A stretch of 64,000 nucleotides of DNA from Pseudomonas lundensis (GTDB taxonomy: Bacteria; Pseudomonadota; Gammaproteobacteria; Pseudomonadales; Pseudomonadaceae): the NCBI RefSeq assembly GCF_001042985.1, contig NZ_JYKY01000006.1, positions 62,001-126,000 of the forward strand, written 5' to 3'. Under the pieces are notes generated by a model that saw only the letters and a program-made list of their open reading frames with translations, ran no database searches and was not told the origin of the DNA. This document shows, piece by piece, positions 54,249 to 63,807 of this stretch. A program made the position numbers and the translations under genes. The number at the start of each line of letters is the position of its first letter. Position 1 is the first letter of the stretch.

Positions 54249-55517
54249 TTATAAATGCGCGAAGGAACCTGTTGAGGCATAGCTCTGGTAGGTCTTCATT
54301 TGTTTGGCTATCTGCGAAATCTTGCTGGCGTAATTCGGGTCGGTTGCGTAACCGGCCTTCTGCAGCTCGCGTACAAATTGTTCTGGTTTATCGGCAGCGC
54401 TCAGCACTTCTTTATAACGATTGTTGCTCTGCAACAACGTGACCAAGTCGTGGAAGCTGTCCTGGTAGGAGTCATAGGAACGGAACGCCGCTGTTTCCTT
54501 GACCATCTGCCCGCCCTTGAACTCACTGGTGATGGCACGCGCCTGAGCGCCCTGCCAACTGCCGGTGGCCTTGATGCCGAACAGGTTGTGGCTGCTGGTG
54601 CCATCTTGTTGACGCATGACCGATTTGCCCCAGCCGGTTTCCAGTGCCGCTTGCGCCACCAGATACAGCGGATCGACGCCGATACGGTCGGCCGCTTGCT
54701 GGGCCATTGGCAACATGGTGGCCACGAACGCATCCGGCGATTCAAAGGCTTTTTTCGCAGGCGCCAAAGGTGGCTGGGCCACAGCACGGCCATACACCTG
54801 CATCCGGCCCTGGGCACCTGCGGCGCTGACCATCGGCTGGCGACTGCCTTTGAGCACGGCGTCCATCGACGCGCTGGTGCGATCCGGCACCGGGGCCGTA
54901 TTGATCGTGGCGCGGGCCGGGTCAGCCGACGGCACAATGCCTGCCAGCAACCGGTCCGTCAGTTTGGTGGGCAAGGCCAGACGCCGCTGATTGAGCAGTG
55001 CCATGTCATTTTGATGGCCGCCCTGCCCCGCACCCGGTGCCAGCACCACCCGCGCCGCCCACAACGGCCGCTGGCCATTGGAGCGCACAAACGGGCTGTC
55101 GGCCGGGGTCACCGCTGCGGTTGGGGTGGCGACTTTGGCTTCAGGGGTCAGTGCGGTGGCCGCCGGGGTGTCGCCCGGCACCGCCGATTTGTTTTTCGAC
55201 ATCTGACGCATCAACACATCAGCCAGGCCAATGCCGCCACCCTGTCGCGACAAGGTCACGGACAACTGCTGGTCGTACATTTCCTGATATTGCTTGGCCG
55301 CCGGGGTGTTGAGCGGATTGTCCTTGCCCAGCACTTCGTTGGCCGAGCGCATCGACTTGAGCATTTCATTCAGGAACAACGACTCGAATTCCTGCGCAAC
55401 CTTGCGCATGTTGCCGTCGCTTTCGCGGTCGCCCACTTTCAAGTTGTTCAGACGGTTCAGGTCGGTGAAGGCCCCCGAATCGCTGCCGCTGACTACGCCA
55501 CTCTTACGCATATCCAT
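54249..55517 (-). CDS. flgJ: Rod cap and peptidoglycan hydrolase FlgJ
   Basis: A 422-residue protein with an N-terminal rod-cap domain (MRKVAQEFESLFLNEMLKSM; GGIGLADVLMRQMSK), a long Ala/Pro/Thr linker and a C-terminal glucosaminidase domain (about 270-415). The latter carries the catalytic-glutamate region ALETGWGKSVMRQ and HNLFGIKATGSW. It opens the cell wall for the growing rod. It is longer than enteric FlgJ because of the linker. Confidence 0.96.
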   Translation of the reverse strand: MDMRKSGVVSGSDSGAFTDLNRLNNLKVGDRESDGNMRKVAQEFESLFLNEMLKSMRSANEVLGKDNPLNTPAAKQYQEMYDQQLSVTLSRQGGGIGLADVLMRQMSKNKSAVPGDTPAATALTPEAKVATPTAAVTPADSPFVRSNGQRPLWAARVVLAPGAGQGGHQNDMALLNQRRLALPTKLTDRLLAGIVPSADPARATINTAPVPDRTSASMDAVLKGSRQPMVSAAGAQGRMQVYGRAVAQPPLAPAKKAFESPDAFVATMLPMAQQAADRIGVDPLYLVAQAALETGWGKSVMRQQDGTSSHNLFGIKATGSWQGAQARAITSEFKGGQMVKETAAFRSYDSYQDSFHDLVTLLQSNNRYKEVLSAADKPEQFVRELQKAGYATDPNYASKISQIAKQMKTYQSYASTGSFAHL

Positions 55518-55527
55518 GACGCAGGCC

Positions 55528-56637
55528 TCAGATCACAATCAGGTCGGCTTGCAGCGCGCCGGCCTGTTTAAGGGCTTCAAGGATCGCCATCAAGTCACCC
55601 GGCGCTGCCCCCACCTGATTCACTGCACGCACGATTTCATCCAGCGTGGTACCCGGACCGAATTTGAACATCGGCTTGGCTTCCTGCTGTGCATTGACCC
55701 GCGAACGCGGCACCACGGCCGTCTGGCCGTTGGACAGCGGGCCGGGCTGGCTGACAATCGGGTCTTCAGTGATGGTCACGGTTAAGCTGCCGTGGGTCAC
55801 GGCCGCTGGCGATACCTTGACGTTCTGGCCGATCACGATGGTGCCGGTACGCGAGTTGATGATGACCTTGGCCACCGCTTGGCCGGGGTCCACTTCCAGG
55901 TTTTCCAGAATCGACAGGTAGTCGACACGTTGGCTAGGGTCCAGGGGCGCGGTGACGCGGATCGAGCCGCCGTCGATGGCTTGCGCGACGCCGGGGCCGA
56001 GCAGGTCGTTAATTTTGTCCACCACGCGCTTGGCGGTGGTGAAGTCGGAACGGTTGAGGTTCAGCGTCAGGCTGTTGCCCTGGTTGAAACCGCTTGGCAC
56101 GGCACGTTCAACCGAAGCACCGCCAGGAATCCGACCCGCAGAGGGCACGTTAACCGTGATTTTCGAACCGTCGCGACCTTCAGCGTCAAAGCCGCCCACC
56201 ACCAGGTTGCCCTGGGCGATGGCATACACATTGCCGTCGATACCTTTCAAGGGGGTCAGCAACAGGGTGCCGCCGCGCAGGCTTTTGGAGTTACCGATGG
56301 AGGAAACGGTGATATCAACCTGCTGCCCCGGCTTGGCAAACGCTGGCAAGTCGGCACTGATCGACACCGCTGCGACGTTTTTCAACTGCACGTTGCCCGA
56401 ACCCGGCGGCACTTTGATGCCGAATTGCGAGAGCATGTTATTAAACGTTTGCAGGGTGAACGGCGTTTGCGTGGTCTGGTCGCCCGTACCATTAAGCCCG
56501 ACCACCAGGCCGTAACCGATCAATTGGTTGGACCGCACGCCAGAAATGCTGGCGATGTCCTTCAACCGCTCGGCGTGGGCGCCAAGGGCTGTGGACAGTA
56601 GCAATGCGGCTGCCAGCAGATGCTTGAGGTTGAACAT
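55528..56637 (-). CDS. flgI: Flagellar P-ring protein FlgI
   Basis: A 369-residue periplasmic protein with a signal peptide ([19 protein letters not shown], cleaved after AHA) and the family block [20 protein letters not shown]. FlgI forms the bushing in the peptidoglycan layer. I start it at the ATG of 56637, which gives a normal signal peptide; an ATG four codons upstream is also open, and neither has a strong ribosome site. It lies between flgH and flgJ. Confidence 0.96.
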   Translation of the reverse strand: MFNLKHLLAAALLLSTALGAHAERLKDIASISGVRSNQLIGYGLVVGLNGTGDQTTQTPFTLQTFNNMLSQFGIKVPPGSGNVQLKNVAAVSISADLPAFAKPGQQVDITVSSIGNSKSLRGGTLLLTPLKGIDGNVYAIAQGNLVVGGFDAEGRDGSKITVNVPSAGRIPGGASVERAVPSGFNQGNSLTLNLNRSDFTTAKRVVDKINDLLGPGVAQAIDGGSIRVTAPLDPSQRVDYLSILENLEVDPGQAVAKVIINSRTGTIVIGQNVKVSPAAVTHGSLTVTITEDPIVSQPGPLSNGQTAVVPRSRVNAQQEAKPMFKFGPGTTLDEIVRAVNQVGAAPGDLMAILEALKQAGALQADLIVI

Positions 56638-56681
56638 GGTTCGGGCCATCACTTGAATAAAAACACTGATAAAAGGTCCGC

Positions 56682-57377
56682 TTAGAACGGGAACAGCGGG
56701 CTCAGGAAGAAACGATCAAACCAGCCCGGCTGACTCGCATCGGCAAACGAGCCGGTGCCCGAATACGTGATGCGCGCATCGGCCACACGGGTCGACGACA
56801 CGGTGTTGTCCGTGGCGATGTCATCGGCCCGCACCAGACCGGCAATACGCACCAGCTCGTCCCCGGTGTTGAGGGTCATCCATTTCTCGCCGCGCACGGC
56901 AATGATGCCGTTGGGCAGTACGTCAGCCACGGTCACCGTGATCGAACCGGTCAGGCTGTTGCCCTGCCCGGCCTTGCTGTCGCCCTTGCTCGCCCGGCTG
57001 CCGCTGTAACCGGCGTTCAGACTCAGGTCACCGCTGCCCAGCGGGTTATTGGTGGTCAGGCCACTGCCGAACAACGAGCTCAGGCCGATGCTGGTGTTGC
57101 TGTTCTTGCCGATCTGCGAGTTGGCGTTTTTGCTCGCCTGGGTCTTCTCGTTCAGGGTGATGGTGATGATGTCACCCACCCGGTACGCCTTGCGGTCGCT
57201 GTACAGGTTTTGCTCAAAGCCCGCCTGGTAGATCGAGCCGTTATTGGCCGCCGCCGGTAGCGGCGTGCGCGGCAACACTGGCGCATAGTACGGGTCGTTG
57301 GCCCGTGGTGGCGGGCTGACGCACCCGGCCAGCAAAGTGATACCGCCCAATGCCAGAACAGAAAACAAGCGTTTCAT
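56682..57377 (-). CDS. flgH: Flagellar L-ring lipoprotein FlgH
   Basis: A 231-residue outer-membrane lipoprotein with a lipobox at LLAGC (acylated Cys19) and the conserved stretch [20 protein letters not shown]. The end [17 protein letters not shown] is typical. FlgH forms the L ring around the rod. It follows flgG by 49 bp. Confidence 0.97.
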   Translation of the reverse strand: MKRLFSVLALGGITLLAGCVSPPPRANDPYYAPVLPRTPLPAAANNGSIYQAGFEQNLYSDRKAYRVGDIITITLNEKTQASKNANSQIGKNSNTSIGLSSLFGSGLTTNNPLGSGDLSLNAGYSGSRASKGDSKAGQGNSLTGSITVTVADVLPNGIIAVRGEKWMTLNTGDELVRIAGLVRADDIATDNTVSSTRVADARITYSGTGSFADASQPGWFDRFFLSPLFPF

Positions 57378-57426
57378 GACCTCTCCCGCGCGTGCAGGCG
57401 ACCTTCAGGCCGCCTTGTCTACGTGA

Positions 57427-58212
57427 TTACAGATTTTGCGTAACGAACGACAACATTTGGTCGGCGGTGGAGATGACTTTGGAGTTCATCTCGTAGGCAC
57501 GCTGGGTGGTGATCATGTTGACCATTTCTTCCACGGTGCTGACGTTGGAGGTCTCAAGCATGCTTTGCATGGTCAGACCAAAACCGTTCAGGCCCGGCGT
57601 ACCGATCTGCGGCGCGCCGCTGGAAGCGGTTTCCAGGAACAAGTTGCCGCCCTGTGCCTGCAAACCGGCCGGGTTGATGAAGTCAGCGGTTTGCAGGTTG
57701 CCGATCACTTGCGCGGCCGGGTTGCCGGCGATAGTCACCGACACGGTGCCGTCCTGGCCGACCGTGAAGGTCTGCGCATCAGGCGGCACCACAATCGCCG
57801 GCTCCAGCGCGAAACCGTTGGCTGTCACGATCTGGCCGTTGGAGTCGAGGTGGAAAGTACCGTCACGGGTGTAGGACGTAGTGCCGTCAGGCTGCATGAT
57901 CTGAAAAAAACCACGGCCATTGATGGCCAGGTCGAGCGGCTGCTCGGTGGTTTGCAGGCTACCGGCCTGAAAGTTCTTCTGGGTGCCCACGATGCGCACA
58001 CCAGTGCCCACTTGCAGGCCCGAAGGCAGCTCGCTGTCCTGGGTCGATTGCGCGCCAGGCTGGCGTTTGATCTGGTAAAGCAAGTCCTGGAACTCGGCAC
58101 GATCACGCTTGAAGCCCGTGGTCGATACGTTGGCCAAGTTGTTGGAAATGGTGGTCAGGTTGGTGTCTTGTGCAGCCAAACCCGTTTTAGCAACCCAGAG
58201 TGCCGGAAGCAT
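57427..58212 (-). CDS. flgG: Flagellar distal rod protein FlgG
   Basis: A 261-residue rod protein with the family start MLPALWVAKTGLAAQDTNLT, the NNLANVSTTGFKRDRAEFQD motif and the C-terminal VEEMVNMITTQRAYEMNSKV. FlgG makes most of the distal rod. It follows flgF by 44 bp. Confidence 0.98.
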   Translation of the reverse strand: MLPALWVAKTGLAAQDTNLTTISNNLANVSTTGFKRDRAEFQDLLYQIKRQPGAQSTQDSELPSGLQVGTGVRIVGTQKNFQAGSLQTTEQPLDLAINGRGFFQIMQPDGTTSYTRDGTFHLDSNGQIVTANGFALEPAIVVPPDAQTFTVGQDGTVSVTIAGNPAAQVIGNLQTADFINPAGLQAQGGNLFLETASSGAPQIGTPGLNGFGLTMQSMLETSNVSTVEEMVNMITTQRAYEMNSKVISTADQMLSFVTQNL

Positions 58213-58256
58213 GCAGTTCTCCTCGCGCGCCGGTTTTTCGGCGCCGCGTTAAATAA

Positions 58257-58997
58257 TTAGCTGATGGACAGGACGCGCGTCATGGCCTGATCGTCTTCTT
58301 TGGCGGTGTTCATCATCTTGATGTGCAGCTCGAACTGCTTGGCCAGGGCCAGCACCGAGGTCATTTCATCCACCGCGTTTACGTTACTGGCTTCCAGGAA
58401 GCCCGAGACCACGCGCACGTTGGCATCGGCCACCGCTGGCTGGCCGTCTTTGGTGTGGATCAAACCGTCGAGGCCCTTGGTCATGTTTTTCAGGTCGGGC
58501 TGCACCATCTTGATCCGGTCGACTTCAGCCATCACCCGCGGGCCTTCGCCCATGGCGCGGATGCTGATGGTGCCGTCTTCACCGACTTCAATCTGTTGCT
58601 GCGGCGGCACGGCAATCGGCCCGCCATTGCCCATGATCGGCATGCCGTTGCCTGCTCGCAGAATGCCCAGGGCATCGACGTTCATGCTCGCCGTGCGCAC
58701 GTAGGCTTCGCTGCCGTCAGGCGCCTGCACGGCCAGCCAGCCATTGCCCTGCACGGCCACGTCCAGGTCGCGACCGGTTTCAACCAGTGCGCCGGGGGTG
58801 AAGTCCGTGGCCGGGCGTTCCGACAGTGCAAAGGCACGCGCCGGAAAGCTGTCACCGAACACCGGCATCGAACGCGCCTGTTCCAGGTCGCGCTGAAAAC
58901 CGTTGGTTGAGATGTTCGCCAGATTGTTGGCATGCGCCTTCTGCGCCAGTGCGTTCTGGCTGGCGCCGGTCATTGCCACATAAAGGTACTTGTCCAC
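58257..58997 (-). CDS. flgF: Flagellar proximal rod protein FlgF
   Basis: A 246-residue rod protein beginning VDKYLYVAMTGASQNALAQK, with NNLANISTNGFQRDLEQARS and a C-terminal VDEMTSVLALAKQFELHIKM. The start is the GTG at 58997, behind a GAGGAAAG ribosome site; a longer open frame upstream reads across the promoter and into phhR. It is the first gene of its transcription unit. In P. aeruginosa flgF follows flgE, but here flgBCDE are absent and phhR is the neighbour. Confidence 0.95.
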   Translation of the reverse strand: MDKYLYVAMTGASQNALAQKAHANNLANISTNGFQRDLEQARSMPVFGDSFPARAFALSERPATDFTPGALVETGRDLDVAVQGNGWLAVQAPDGSEAYVRTASMNVDALGILRAGNGMPIMGNGGPIAVPPQQQIEVGEDGTISIRAMGEGPRVMAEVDRIKMVQPDLKNMTKGLDGLIHTKDGQPAVADANVRVVSGFLEASNVNAVDEMTSVLALAKQFELHIKMMNTAKEDDQAMTRVLSIS

Positions 58998-59054
58998 AGT
59001 CTTTCCTCTGCCTGACGGACGCTTGCCGCCCACCGCTGTACTGCAGAGCACTAA

Positions 59055-59069
59055 GCAATTTGCGCACCA
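59055..59069 (-). promoter_or_regulatory. RpoN (sigma-54) promoter of flgFGHIJKL
   Basis: The minus strand reads TGGTGCGCAAATTGC with exact GG-N10-GC spacing and TTGC, 57 bp before the flgF GTG. It explains how flgF-L is expressed without flgBCDE upstream. Confidence 0.7.
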
Positions 59070-59150
59070 ACTTTTTTTTGACGGCGAAAAAGCCCGGTTT
59101 GACGGGGCCTGACGGTAAAAGGCAGGAAAGTGAAGACGACGATAAGACGT

Positions 59151-59174
59151 AAAAACGGCGCAAAGGTGCCGTTT
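59151..59174 (-). terminator. Intrinsic terminator of phhR
   Basis: On the minus strand AAACGGC, an eight-base loop and GCCGTTTTTA form a hairpin with a five-T run, about 60 bp after the phhR stop. It insulates flgF from phhR. Confidence 0.72.
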
Positions 59175-59229
59175 GCGGCAAGGCGTCGCCCATGCGCCCC
59201 CTTGCCGATGTTGACGTGACGCGCCCGGC

Positions 59230-60792
59230 TCAGTCTTTGCCGGGTTTGAGGATGTCGTATTCGCGCAGTTTATTGGCGATGGTGGTGTGCGAAACACCGA
59301 GCCGCTTGCCCAGCAAACGGCTGCTGGGGTGTTCGCAGTACAAACGCTCCAGCACGGTTTTCTCGAAACGCCCGACAATCTGGTCCAGGCCGCCCTCCAT
59401 CGAGAACTCGCCAAGCGGCTGACGCACGCCGTAATCCGGCAAACGAATGTGCTCAGCCTTGACCACGCCGCCTTCACACAACGAGACAGCCTGAAACAGT
59501 ACGTTTTCCAATTGGCGCACATTGCCCGGCCAGTGGTAATGACGCAGGCGATCCATCGCGGCGGGCGCCAGACGCGGCAGCGCGCAGCCAATCTGACGGC
59601 TGGCCTGATCCAGAAAATGCTCGACCAGCGGCTCAAGCCCGTCCAGGCATTCACGCAAGGGCGGGATGTGCAGCGACAGCACGTTCAGGCGGTGATACAG
59701 GTCCTGGCGAAATTCGCCCTTGGCACACAGTTCGGACAAATCCACCTGCGTGGCGCACATTACCCGCACATCGAGGTAGACCTCTTCATCACTGCCCACG
59801 CGCCGGAAGCAGCCGTCCTGCAAGAAACGCAGGAGTTTGACCTGCAAACGCGGGCTCATTTCCCCCACGCCATCGAGAAACAACGTACCGCCAGCGGTCA
59901 GTTCCAGCAGCCCGAGCTTGCCTTCAGCCCGTGCGCCCTCAAAAGCGCCGGGGCCATACCCGAACAACTCGGTTTCGGCCATGGACTCCGGCAAACCGGC
60001 GCAGTTGAGCGCCATCAACGGCGATTGCCCGCGCGGGCTGGCGAGATGGCAGGCCCGCGCCAGCAGCTCTTTGCCTGTGCCGGTTTCGCCTTCTATTAAT
60101 AAAGGGGCGTCCAGCGGCGCCATGCGCCGCGCCTCGCGCACCACCGCGGCCATTACTTTGGAGCTTTGGAAAATACTGTCAAAGCCGCGCAACTCTTGTT
60201 TGCGCACGTTGTAGATCTGTTCACCCACGCGATCAGCCCGGTGCAAGGTGAGAACGGCCCCGGCCATGGCCTCGCTGTCATCGCTTTCCAGTTGCAGGGG
60301 CGCAATGTCCGCCAGAAATACGTGACCCTTGATCTTGACCCGCAACCCGTTGATCCGCGATTTGTTGGCGCGCACCAGTTCCGGCAGGTCGAAGTCTTCG
60401 GCATAGCGCGACAACGCGATGCCCGGCACTTCATCCACGCGCACCCCGAGCAACTGAGCCGCCGCGCGGTTGGCCGCCACGATGGAACCGCCCATGTCGA
60501 TGGACAACACCGGAAACTCCAGCGCGCCGAGCAACGCGTTGAGCTCCATGTGCCGACGCTCGCTGGGCATCAGCCCGACGCGCTTGACGCCAAATACACC
60601 GGCGATGGTCTCAAACTTGGGGCGCAGCGCCTGAAATTGCAGGTTGATCAGGTTCGGGCAATACAGGTAGATCGCATTGCCCTGATCGCCACCCACCTCA
60701 CCGCGCTTGACGTTGATGCCGTAGGCAACCAATAGGTTGAGGATGTCACGCAGGATGCCAATGCGGTTTTGGCAGTGAACTTTGATACGCAT
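59230..60792 (-). CDS. phhR: TyrR-family regulator PhhR of aromatic amino acid catabolism
   Basis: A 520-residue regulator: ACT domain (1-75, MRIKVHCQNRIGILRDILNL), PAS domain (about 80-150), AAA+ domain with Walker A GETGTGKE at 235-242, and a C-terminal HTH (SRLLGKRLGVSHTTIANKLR). The sigma-54 loop reads GAFEGA (282-287) instead of GAFTGA, and the Walker B acidic pair is DG rather than DE (LFLDGVGE, 304-311). TyrR proteins often depart from the strict motif. PhhR senses phenylalanine or tyrosine and activates phhABC, from which it diverges. Confidence 0.95.
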   Translation of the reverse strand: MRIKVHCQNRIGILRDILNLLVAYGINVKRGEVGGDQGNAIYLYCPNLINLQFQALRPKFETIAGVFGVKRVGLMPSERRHMELNALLGALEFPVLSIDMGGSIVAANRAAAQLLGVRVDEVPGIALSRYAEDFDLPELVRANKSRINGLRVKIKGHVFLADIAPLQLESDDSEAMAGAVLTLHRADRVGEQIYNVRKQELRGFDSIFQSSKVMAAVVREARRMAPLDAPLLIEGETGTGKELLARACHLASPRGQSPLMALNCAGLPESMAETELFGYGPGAFEGARAEGKLGLLELTAGGTLFLDGVGEMSPRLQVKLLRFLQDGCFRRVGSDEEVYLDVRVMCATQVDLSELCAKGEFRQDLYHRLNVLSLHIPPLRECLDGLEPLVEHFLDQASRQIGCALPRLAPAAMDRLRHYHWPGNVRQLENVLFQAVSLCEGGVVKAEHIRLPDYGVRQPLGEFSMEGGLDQIVGRFEKTVLERLYCEHPSSRLLGKRLGVSHTTIANKLREYDILKPGKD

Positions 60793-60864
60793 GGACGCAG
60801 GCTCAATAAGGTGGGCGGTTGAGTCCCATAACAGTAGGCTTTTTCACCGTTCGACGATTTCAAC

Positions 60865-60880
60865 GTCACGTTTTTGTGAC
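60865..60880. promoter_or_regulatory. Palindrome in the phhR-phhA gap
   Basis: GTCACGTTTTTGTGAC has perfect five-base arms. It lies about 75 bp from the phhR start and about 190 bp from phhA. It is not a TyrR-box match, so the binding protein is unknown. Confidence 0.35.
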
Positions 60881-60926
60881 AGTTTGAGGGTCGGCAAGCA
60901 CAAGAACCTCTGCGCGGCACTCAACT

Positions 60927-60944
60927 CGTAACGAATACTTTACG
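60927..60944 (+). promoter_or_regulatory. Probable PhhR (TyrR-type) box upstream of phhA
   Basis: CGTAACGAATACTTTACG matches the TyrR-box form TGTAAA-N6-TTTACA in 9 of 12 arm positions. It is the best such site in the 274-bp divergent gap and lies just upstream of the possible RpoN promoter. Confidence 0.55.
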
Positions 60945-60950
60945 AATGCC

Positions 60951-60966
60951 GGGCATCATCCCAGCA
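60951..60966 (+). promoter_or_regulatory. Possible RpoN (sigma-54) promoter of phhABC
   Basis: GGGCATCATCCCAGCA has GG and GC ten bases apart, about 100 bp before phhA. The -12 part is AGC rather than TTGC. RpoN control of phhA is known in P. aeruginosa, which supports looking here. Confidence 0.45.
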
Positions 60967-61066
60967 TTCATGGCTTTGCGCCAGTGCAACAAGGGCGGGG
61001 TTTGGGGTATCACTAGGTCATCGCCACACACCGAATAATAAAAACGATTTCCTTGCGGAGAGCCCC

Positions 61067-61858
61067 ATGAAGCAAACGAAATACGTCGCCCGCGAGCCTG
61101 ATGCCGATGGCTTTATCGACTACACACCTGCCGAGCACGGCGTGTGGAACACGCTGATCACCCGCCAACTGAAGCTGCTCGAAGGCCGTGCCTGCCCTGA
61201 GTACATGGAAGGCATCGAAAAGCTGGGGCTGCCCCATGACCGCATTCCGCAACTGAGCGAAATCAACCACGTGCTGGGCGAAACCACGGGCTGGCAAGTG
61301 GCCCGTGTACCGGCCCTGATTCCGTTCCAGACCTTCTTCGAATTGCTGGCCAATAAACAGTTTCCGGTGGCGACGTTTATTCGTACCCCTGAAGAACTGG
61401 ATTACCTGCAAGAGCCGGACATTTTTCACGAGATTTTCGGTCACTGCCCACTGCTGACCAACCCGTGGTTTGCAGAATTCACCCACACCTACGGCAAGCT
61501 TGGCCTCCAAGCCACCAAGGAACAGCGCGTGTATTTGGCCCGCCTGTACTGGATGACCATTGAGTTTGGCCTGGTCGACACCCCCGACGGCAAACGCATC
61601 TACGGCGGCGGGATTCTGTCATCGCCCAAAGAAACGGTTTACAGCCTGTCTTCAGAACCGGAACATCAAGCCTTCGACCCGCTGGAAGCCATGCGCACGC
61701 CTTACCGCATCGACATCCTGCAGCCCCTGTATTTTGTGCTGCCGGATTTGAAGCGACTGTTCGACCTGGCCCACGAAGACATCATGGGCATGGTTGAAAA
61801 AGGCATGGCACTGGGCCTGCATGCGCCCAAGTTTCCGCCTAAACCCAAGGCCGCGTGA
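61067..61858 (+). CDS. phhA: Phenylalanine 4-monooxygenase PhhA
   Basis: A 263-residue iron- and pterin-dependent hydroxylase that turns phenylalanine into tyrosine. The iron ligands are visible: His121 and His126 in PDIFHEIFGHCPLL, and Glu166 in WMTIEFGLV. Bacterial enzymes have only this catalytic domain, so length is normal. It starts behind GCGGAGAG and heads the phhABC operon, diverging from phhR. Confidence 0.98.
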   Translation: MKQTKYVAREPDADGFIDYTPAEHGVWNTLITRQLKLLEGRACPEYMEGIEKLGLPHDRIPQLSEINHVLGETTGWQVARVPALIPFQTFFELLANKQFPVATFIRTPEELDYLQEPDIFHEIFGHCPLLTNPWFAEFTHTYGKLGLQATKEQRVYLARLYWMTIEFGLVDTPDGKRIYGGGILSSPKETVYSLSSEPEHQAFDPLEAMRTPYRIDILQPLYFVLPDLKRLFDLAHEDIMGMVEKGMALGLHAPKFPPKPKAA

Positions 61859-61917
61859 CGCACGCCTTTACGACTTCTCTTTGTACACATAAGAAAAACT
61901 GACTTCAGGAACACACC

Positions 61918-62274
61918 ATGAACGCACTGAACCAAGCCCACTGCGAAGCCTGCCGCGCCGATGCCCCACAGGTCAGCGACGAAGAACTGCCGGTACTGAT
62001 CAAACAGATCCCGGATTGGAACATCGAAGTTCGCGACGGCGTGATGCAGCTGGAAAAGGTCTTTCTGTTCAAAAACTTCAAGTTCGCCCTGGCGTTCACC
62101 AATGCCGTCGGCGAGATCTCCGAAGCTGAAGGCCATCACCCGGGCCTGCTGACGGAATGGGGCAAAGTGACCGTGACCTGGTGGAGTCACAGCATCAAGG
62201 GCCTGCACCGCAATGACTTCATCATGGCCGCGCGCACTGACGAAGTGGCCAGCACCGCTGAAGGTCGCAAGTGA
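61918..62274 (+). CDS. phhB: Pterin-4a-carbinolamine dehydratase PhhB
   Basis: A 118-residue enzyme that recycles the pterin cofactor used by PhhA. The active-site pattern is seen in [20 protein letters not shown], with the third histidine in WSHSIKGL. It starts 59 bp after phhA and overlaps the phhC start. Length and sequence are typical. Confidence 0.97.
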   Translation: MNALNQAHCEACRADAPQVSDEELPVLIKQIPDWNIEVRDGVMQLEKVFLFKNFKFALAFTNAVGEISEAEGHHPGLLTEWGKVTVTWWSHSIKGLHRNDFIMAARTDEVASTAEGRK

Positions 62275-63470
62275 AGCACTTCGCGGCCATTGGCCGGGTG
62301 CCGGGCGACCCGATTCTGGGCCTGATGGACGCCTACAATCAGGACATCAACCCGGACAAGTTCGACTTGGGCGTGGGCGTGTACAAGGACGCCAACGGCC
62401 TGACGCCGATTTTGCAGTCGGTCAAGCAGGCAGAACAGCGCCTGGTAGACCTGCAGCAGACCAAAACCTACATCGGCGGACATGGCGACAGCCGTTTTGG
62501 CCAACTGATCAGCGAACTGGTGCTGGGTGCCGATTCGCCCCTGTTAAGCGCCAAACGTGCGGGCGCCACCCAAACCCCGGGTGGCACCGGCGCGTTGCGC
62601 TTGAGTGCTGACTTCATTGCACAGTGCTTGCCGGGGCGCGGCATCTGGTTGAGCGACCCGACCTGGCCGATCCACGAAACCATCTTTGCCGCGGCCGGGC
62701 TGAAGATCAGCCACTACCCGTATGTGGGCAGTGACAACACGCTAAACGTGGCCGCCATGCTGGCGGCGCTGGAACAGGCGCCCAAAGGTGACGTGGTGCT
62801 GTTGCACGCCTGTTGCCACAACCCCACCGGCTTCGATCTGTCGCAAGACGATTGGCATCAGGTACTGGACGTCGTGAAGCGGCGTGAATTGTTGCCGCTG
62901 ATCGACTTCGCGTATCAGGGCTTCGGTGACGGTCTGGAGCAAGACGCATGGTCCACACGCCTGTTTGCTCGCGAACTGCCTGAATTGCTGATCACCAGCT
63001 CCTGCTCGAAAAACTTCGGCCTGTACCGCGAACGTGTGGGCGCGCTGATCGTCTGCGCCAGTGACGCCGAGAAACTGACGGACATCCGCAGTCAATTGGC
63101 GTATTTGGCGCGCAACCTGTGGTCCAACCCACCGGACCATGGCGCTGCGGTGGTGGCGATCATTTTGGGTGATGAGCAACTCAAGCACCTGTGGGCCAGC
63201 GAAGTCGAAGCCATGCGCAGCCGTATCGCGCAACTGCGCAGCGGCTTGGTGGAGGCACTGACGCCGTTTGGCCTCGCCGAGCACTTTGCTCATATCACTC
63301 AACAGCGCGGGATGTTTTCCTACACTGGATTGAGTGCCGATCAAGTGCAATTGCTGCGCGAGAAGCACAGTGTGTACATGGTCGGGTCCGGCCGCGCCAA
63401 CATGGCCGGGGTCGACGGCACGCGCCTGGGCCTGCTGGCCAAAGCCATCGCGCAGGTCTGCACGCACTGA
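62271..63470 (+). CDS. phhC: Aromatic amino acid aminotransferase PhhC
   Basis: A 399-residue class I aminotransferase, [20 protein letters not shown], with the PLP lysine at Lys247 in [15 protein letters not shown] and the substrate-binding stretch [15 protein letters not shown]. It transaminates tyrosine to 4-hydroxyphenylpyruvate, the next step of phenylalanine breakdown. The start is a GTG overlapping the phhB stop (GTGA). It ends the phh operon. Confidence 0.96.
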   Translation: MKHFAAIGRVPGDPILGLMDAYNQDINPDKFDLGVGVYKDANGLTPILQSVKQAEQRLVDLQQTKTYIGGHGDSRFGQLISELVLGADSPLLSAKRAGATQTPGGTGALRLSADFIAQCLPGRGIWLSDPTWPIHETIFAAAGLKISHYPYVGSDNTLNVAAMLAALEQAPKGDVVLLHACCHNPTGFDLSQDDWHQVLDVVKRRELLPLIDFAYQGFGDGLEQDAWSTRLFARELPELLITSSCSKNFGLYRERVGALIVCASDAEKLTDIRSQLAYLARNLWSNPPDHGAAVVAIILGDEQLKHLWASEVEAMRSRIAQLRSGLVEALTPFGLAEHFAHITQQRGMFSYTGLSADQVQLLREKHSVYMVGSGRANMAGVDGTRLGLLAKAIAQVCTH

Positions 63471-63478
63471 CACCGTGA

Positions 63479-63512
63479 ATCTGCCGGGACGGCCGCGTCC
63501 GTTCCGGCAGAT
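63479..63512 (+). terminator. Hairpin after phhC
   Basis: ATCTGCCGG and CCGGCAGAT form a perfect nine-base stem nine bases after the phhC stop, around a GC-rich loop. No T-run follows, so it is a weak terminator candidate. Confidence 0.45.
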
Positions 63513-63665
63513 GCACGACAACAGCACGATGAAAAGTTCGCCACACACCCCCGCCAGACACAAAAAAAGACAAATTGTCACACCCGGTCATGTATCCTGC
63601 CCTAGCTTTTTAAAAGCGCGGATGTACCCAGCGATTTAAAAACACACCTTGCGAGGAGCGCGACG

Positions 63666-63797
63666 ATGCACGAAATCCCAAACCTCCCCTTCCCAAGCCT
63701 GCATGAAACTCAGCAGCCAACCCCGCAACACACCAGTGGCGAAAACCCCGCACTGGACGAGGCCCCTGAAAGCCTCAAGGCCGACAGCGAAGACTGA
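63666..63797 (+). CDS. Small hypothetical protein, 43 aa
   Basis: The ORF reads MHEIPNLPFPSLHETQQPTP at its start and ends in APESLKADSED. It is Pro/Glu-rich with no membrane segment, so probably disordered. It has a good GAGGAG ribosome site eight bases before the ATG and is followed by a nested hairpin. It is too short for family recognition; the ribosome site, compact unit and lack of a competing frame support it moderately. Confidence 0.5.
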   Translation: MHEIPNLPFPSLHETQQPTPQHTSGENPALDEAPESLKADSED

Positions 63798-63807
63798 CGG
63801 TTCGCAC

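Noticed and set aside
58998..59654. Upstream extension of the flgF frame to a 465-codon ORF
   Set aside because: The extension reads through the flgF promoter and phhR in the wrong frame; the GTG at 58997 has a clear ribosome site and the family N terminus.
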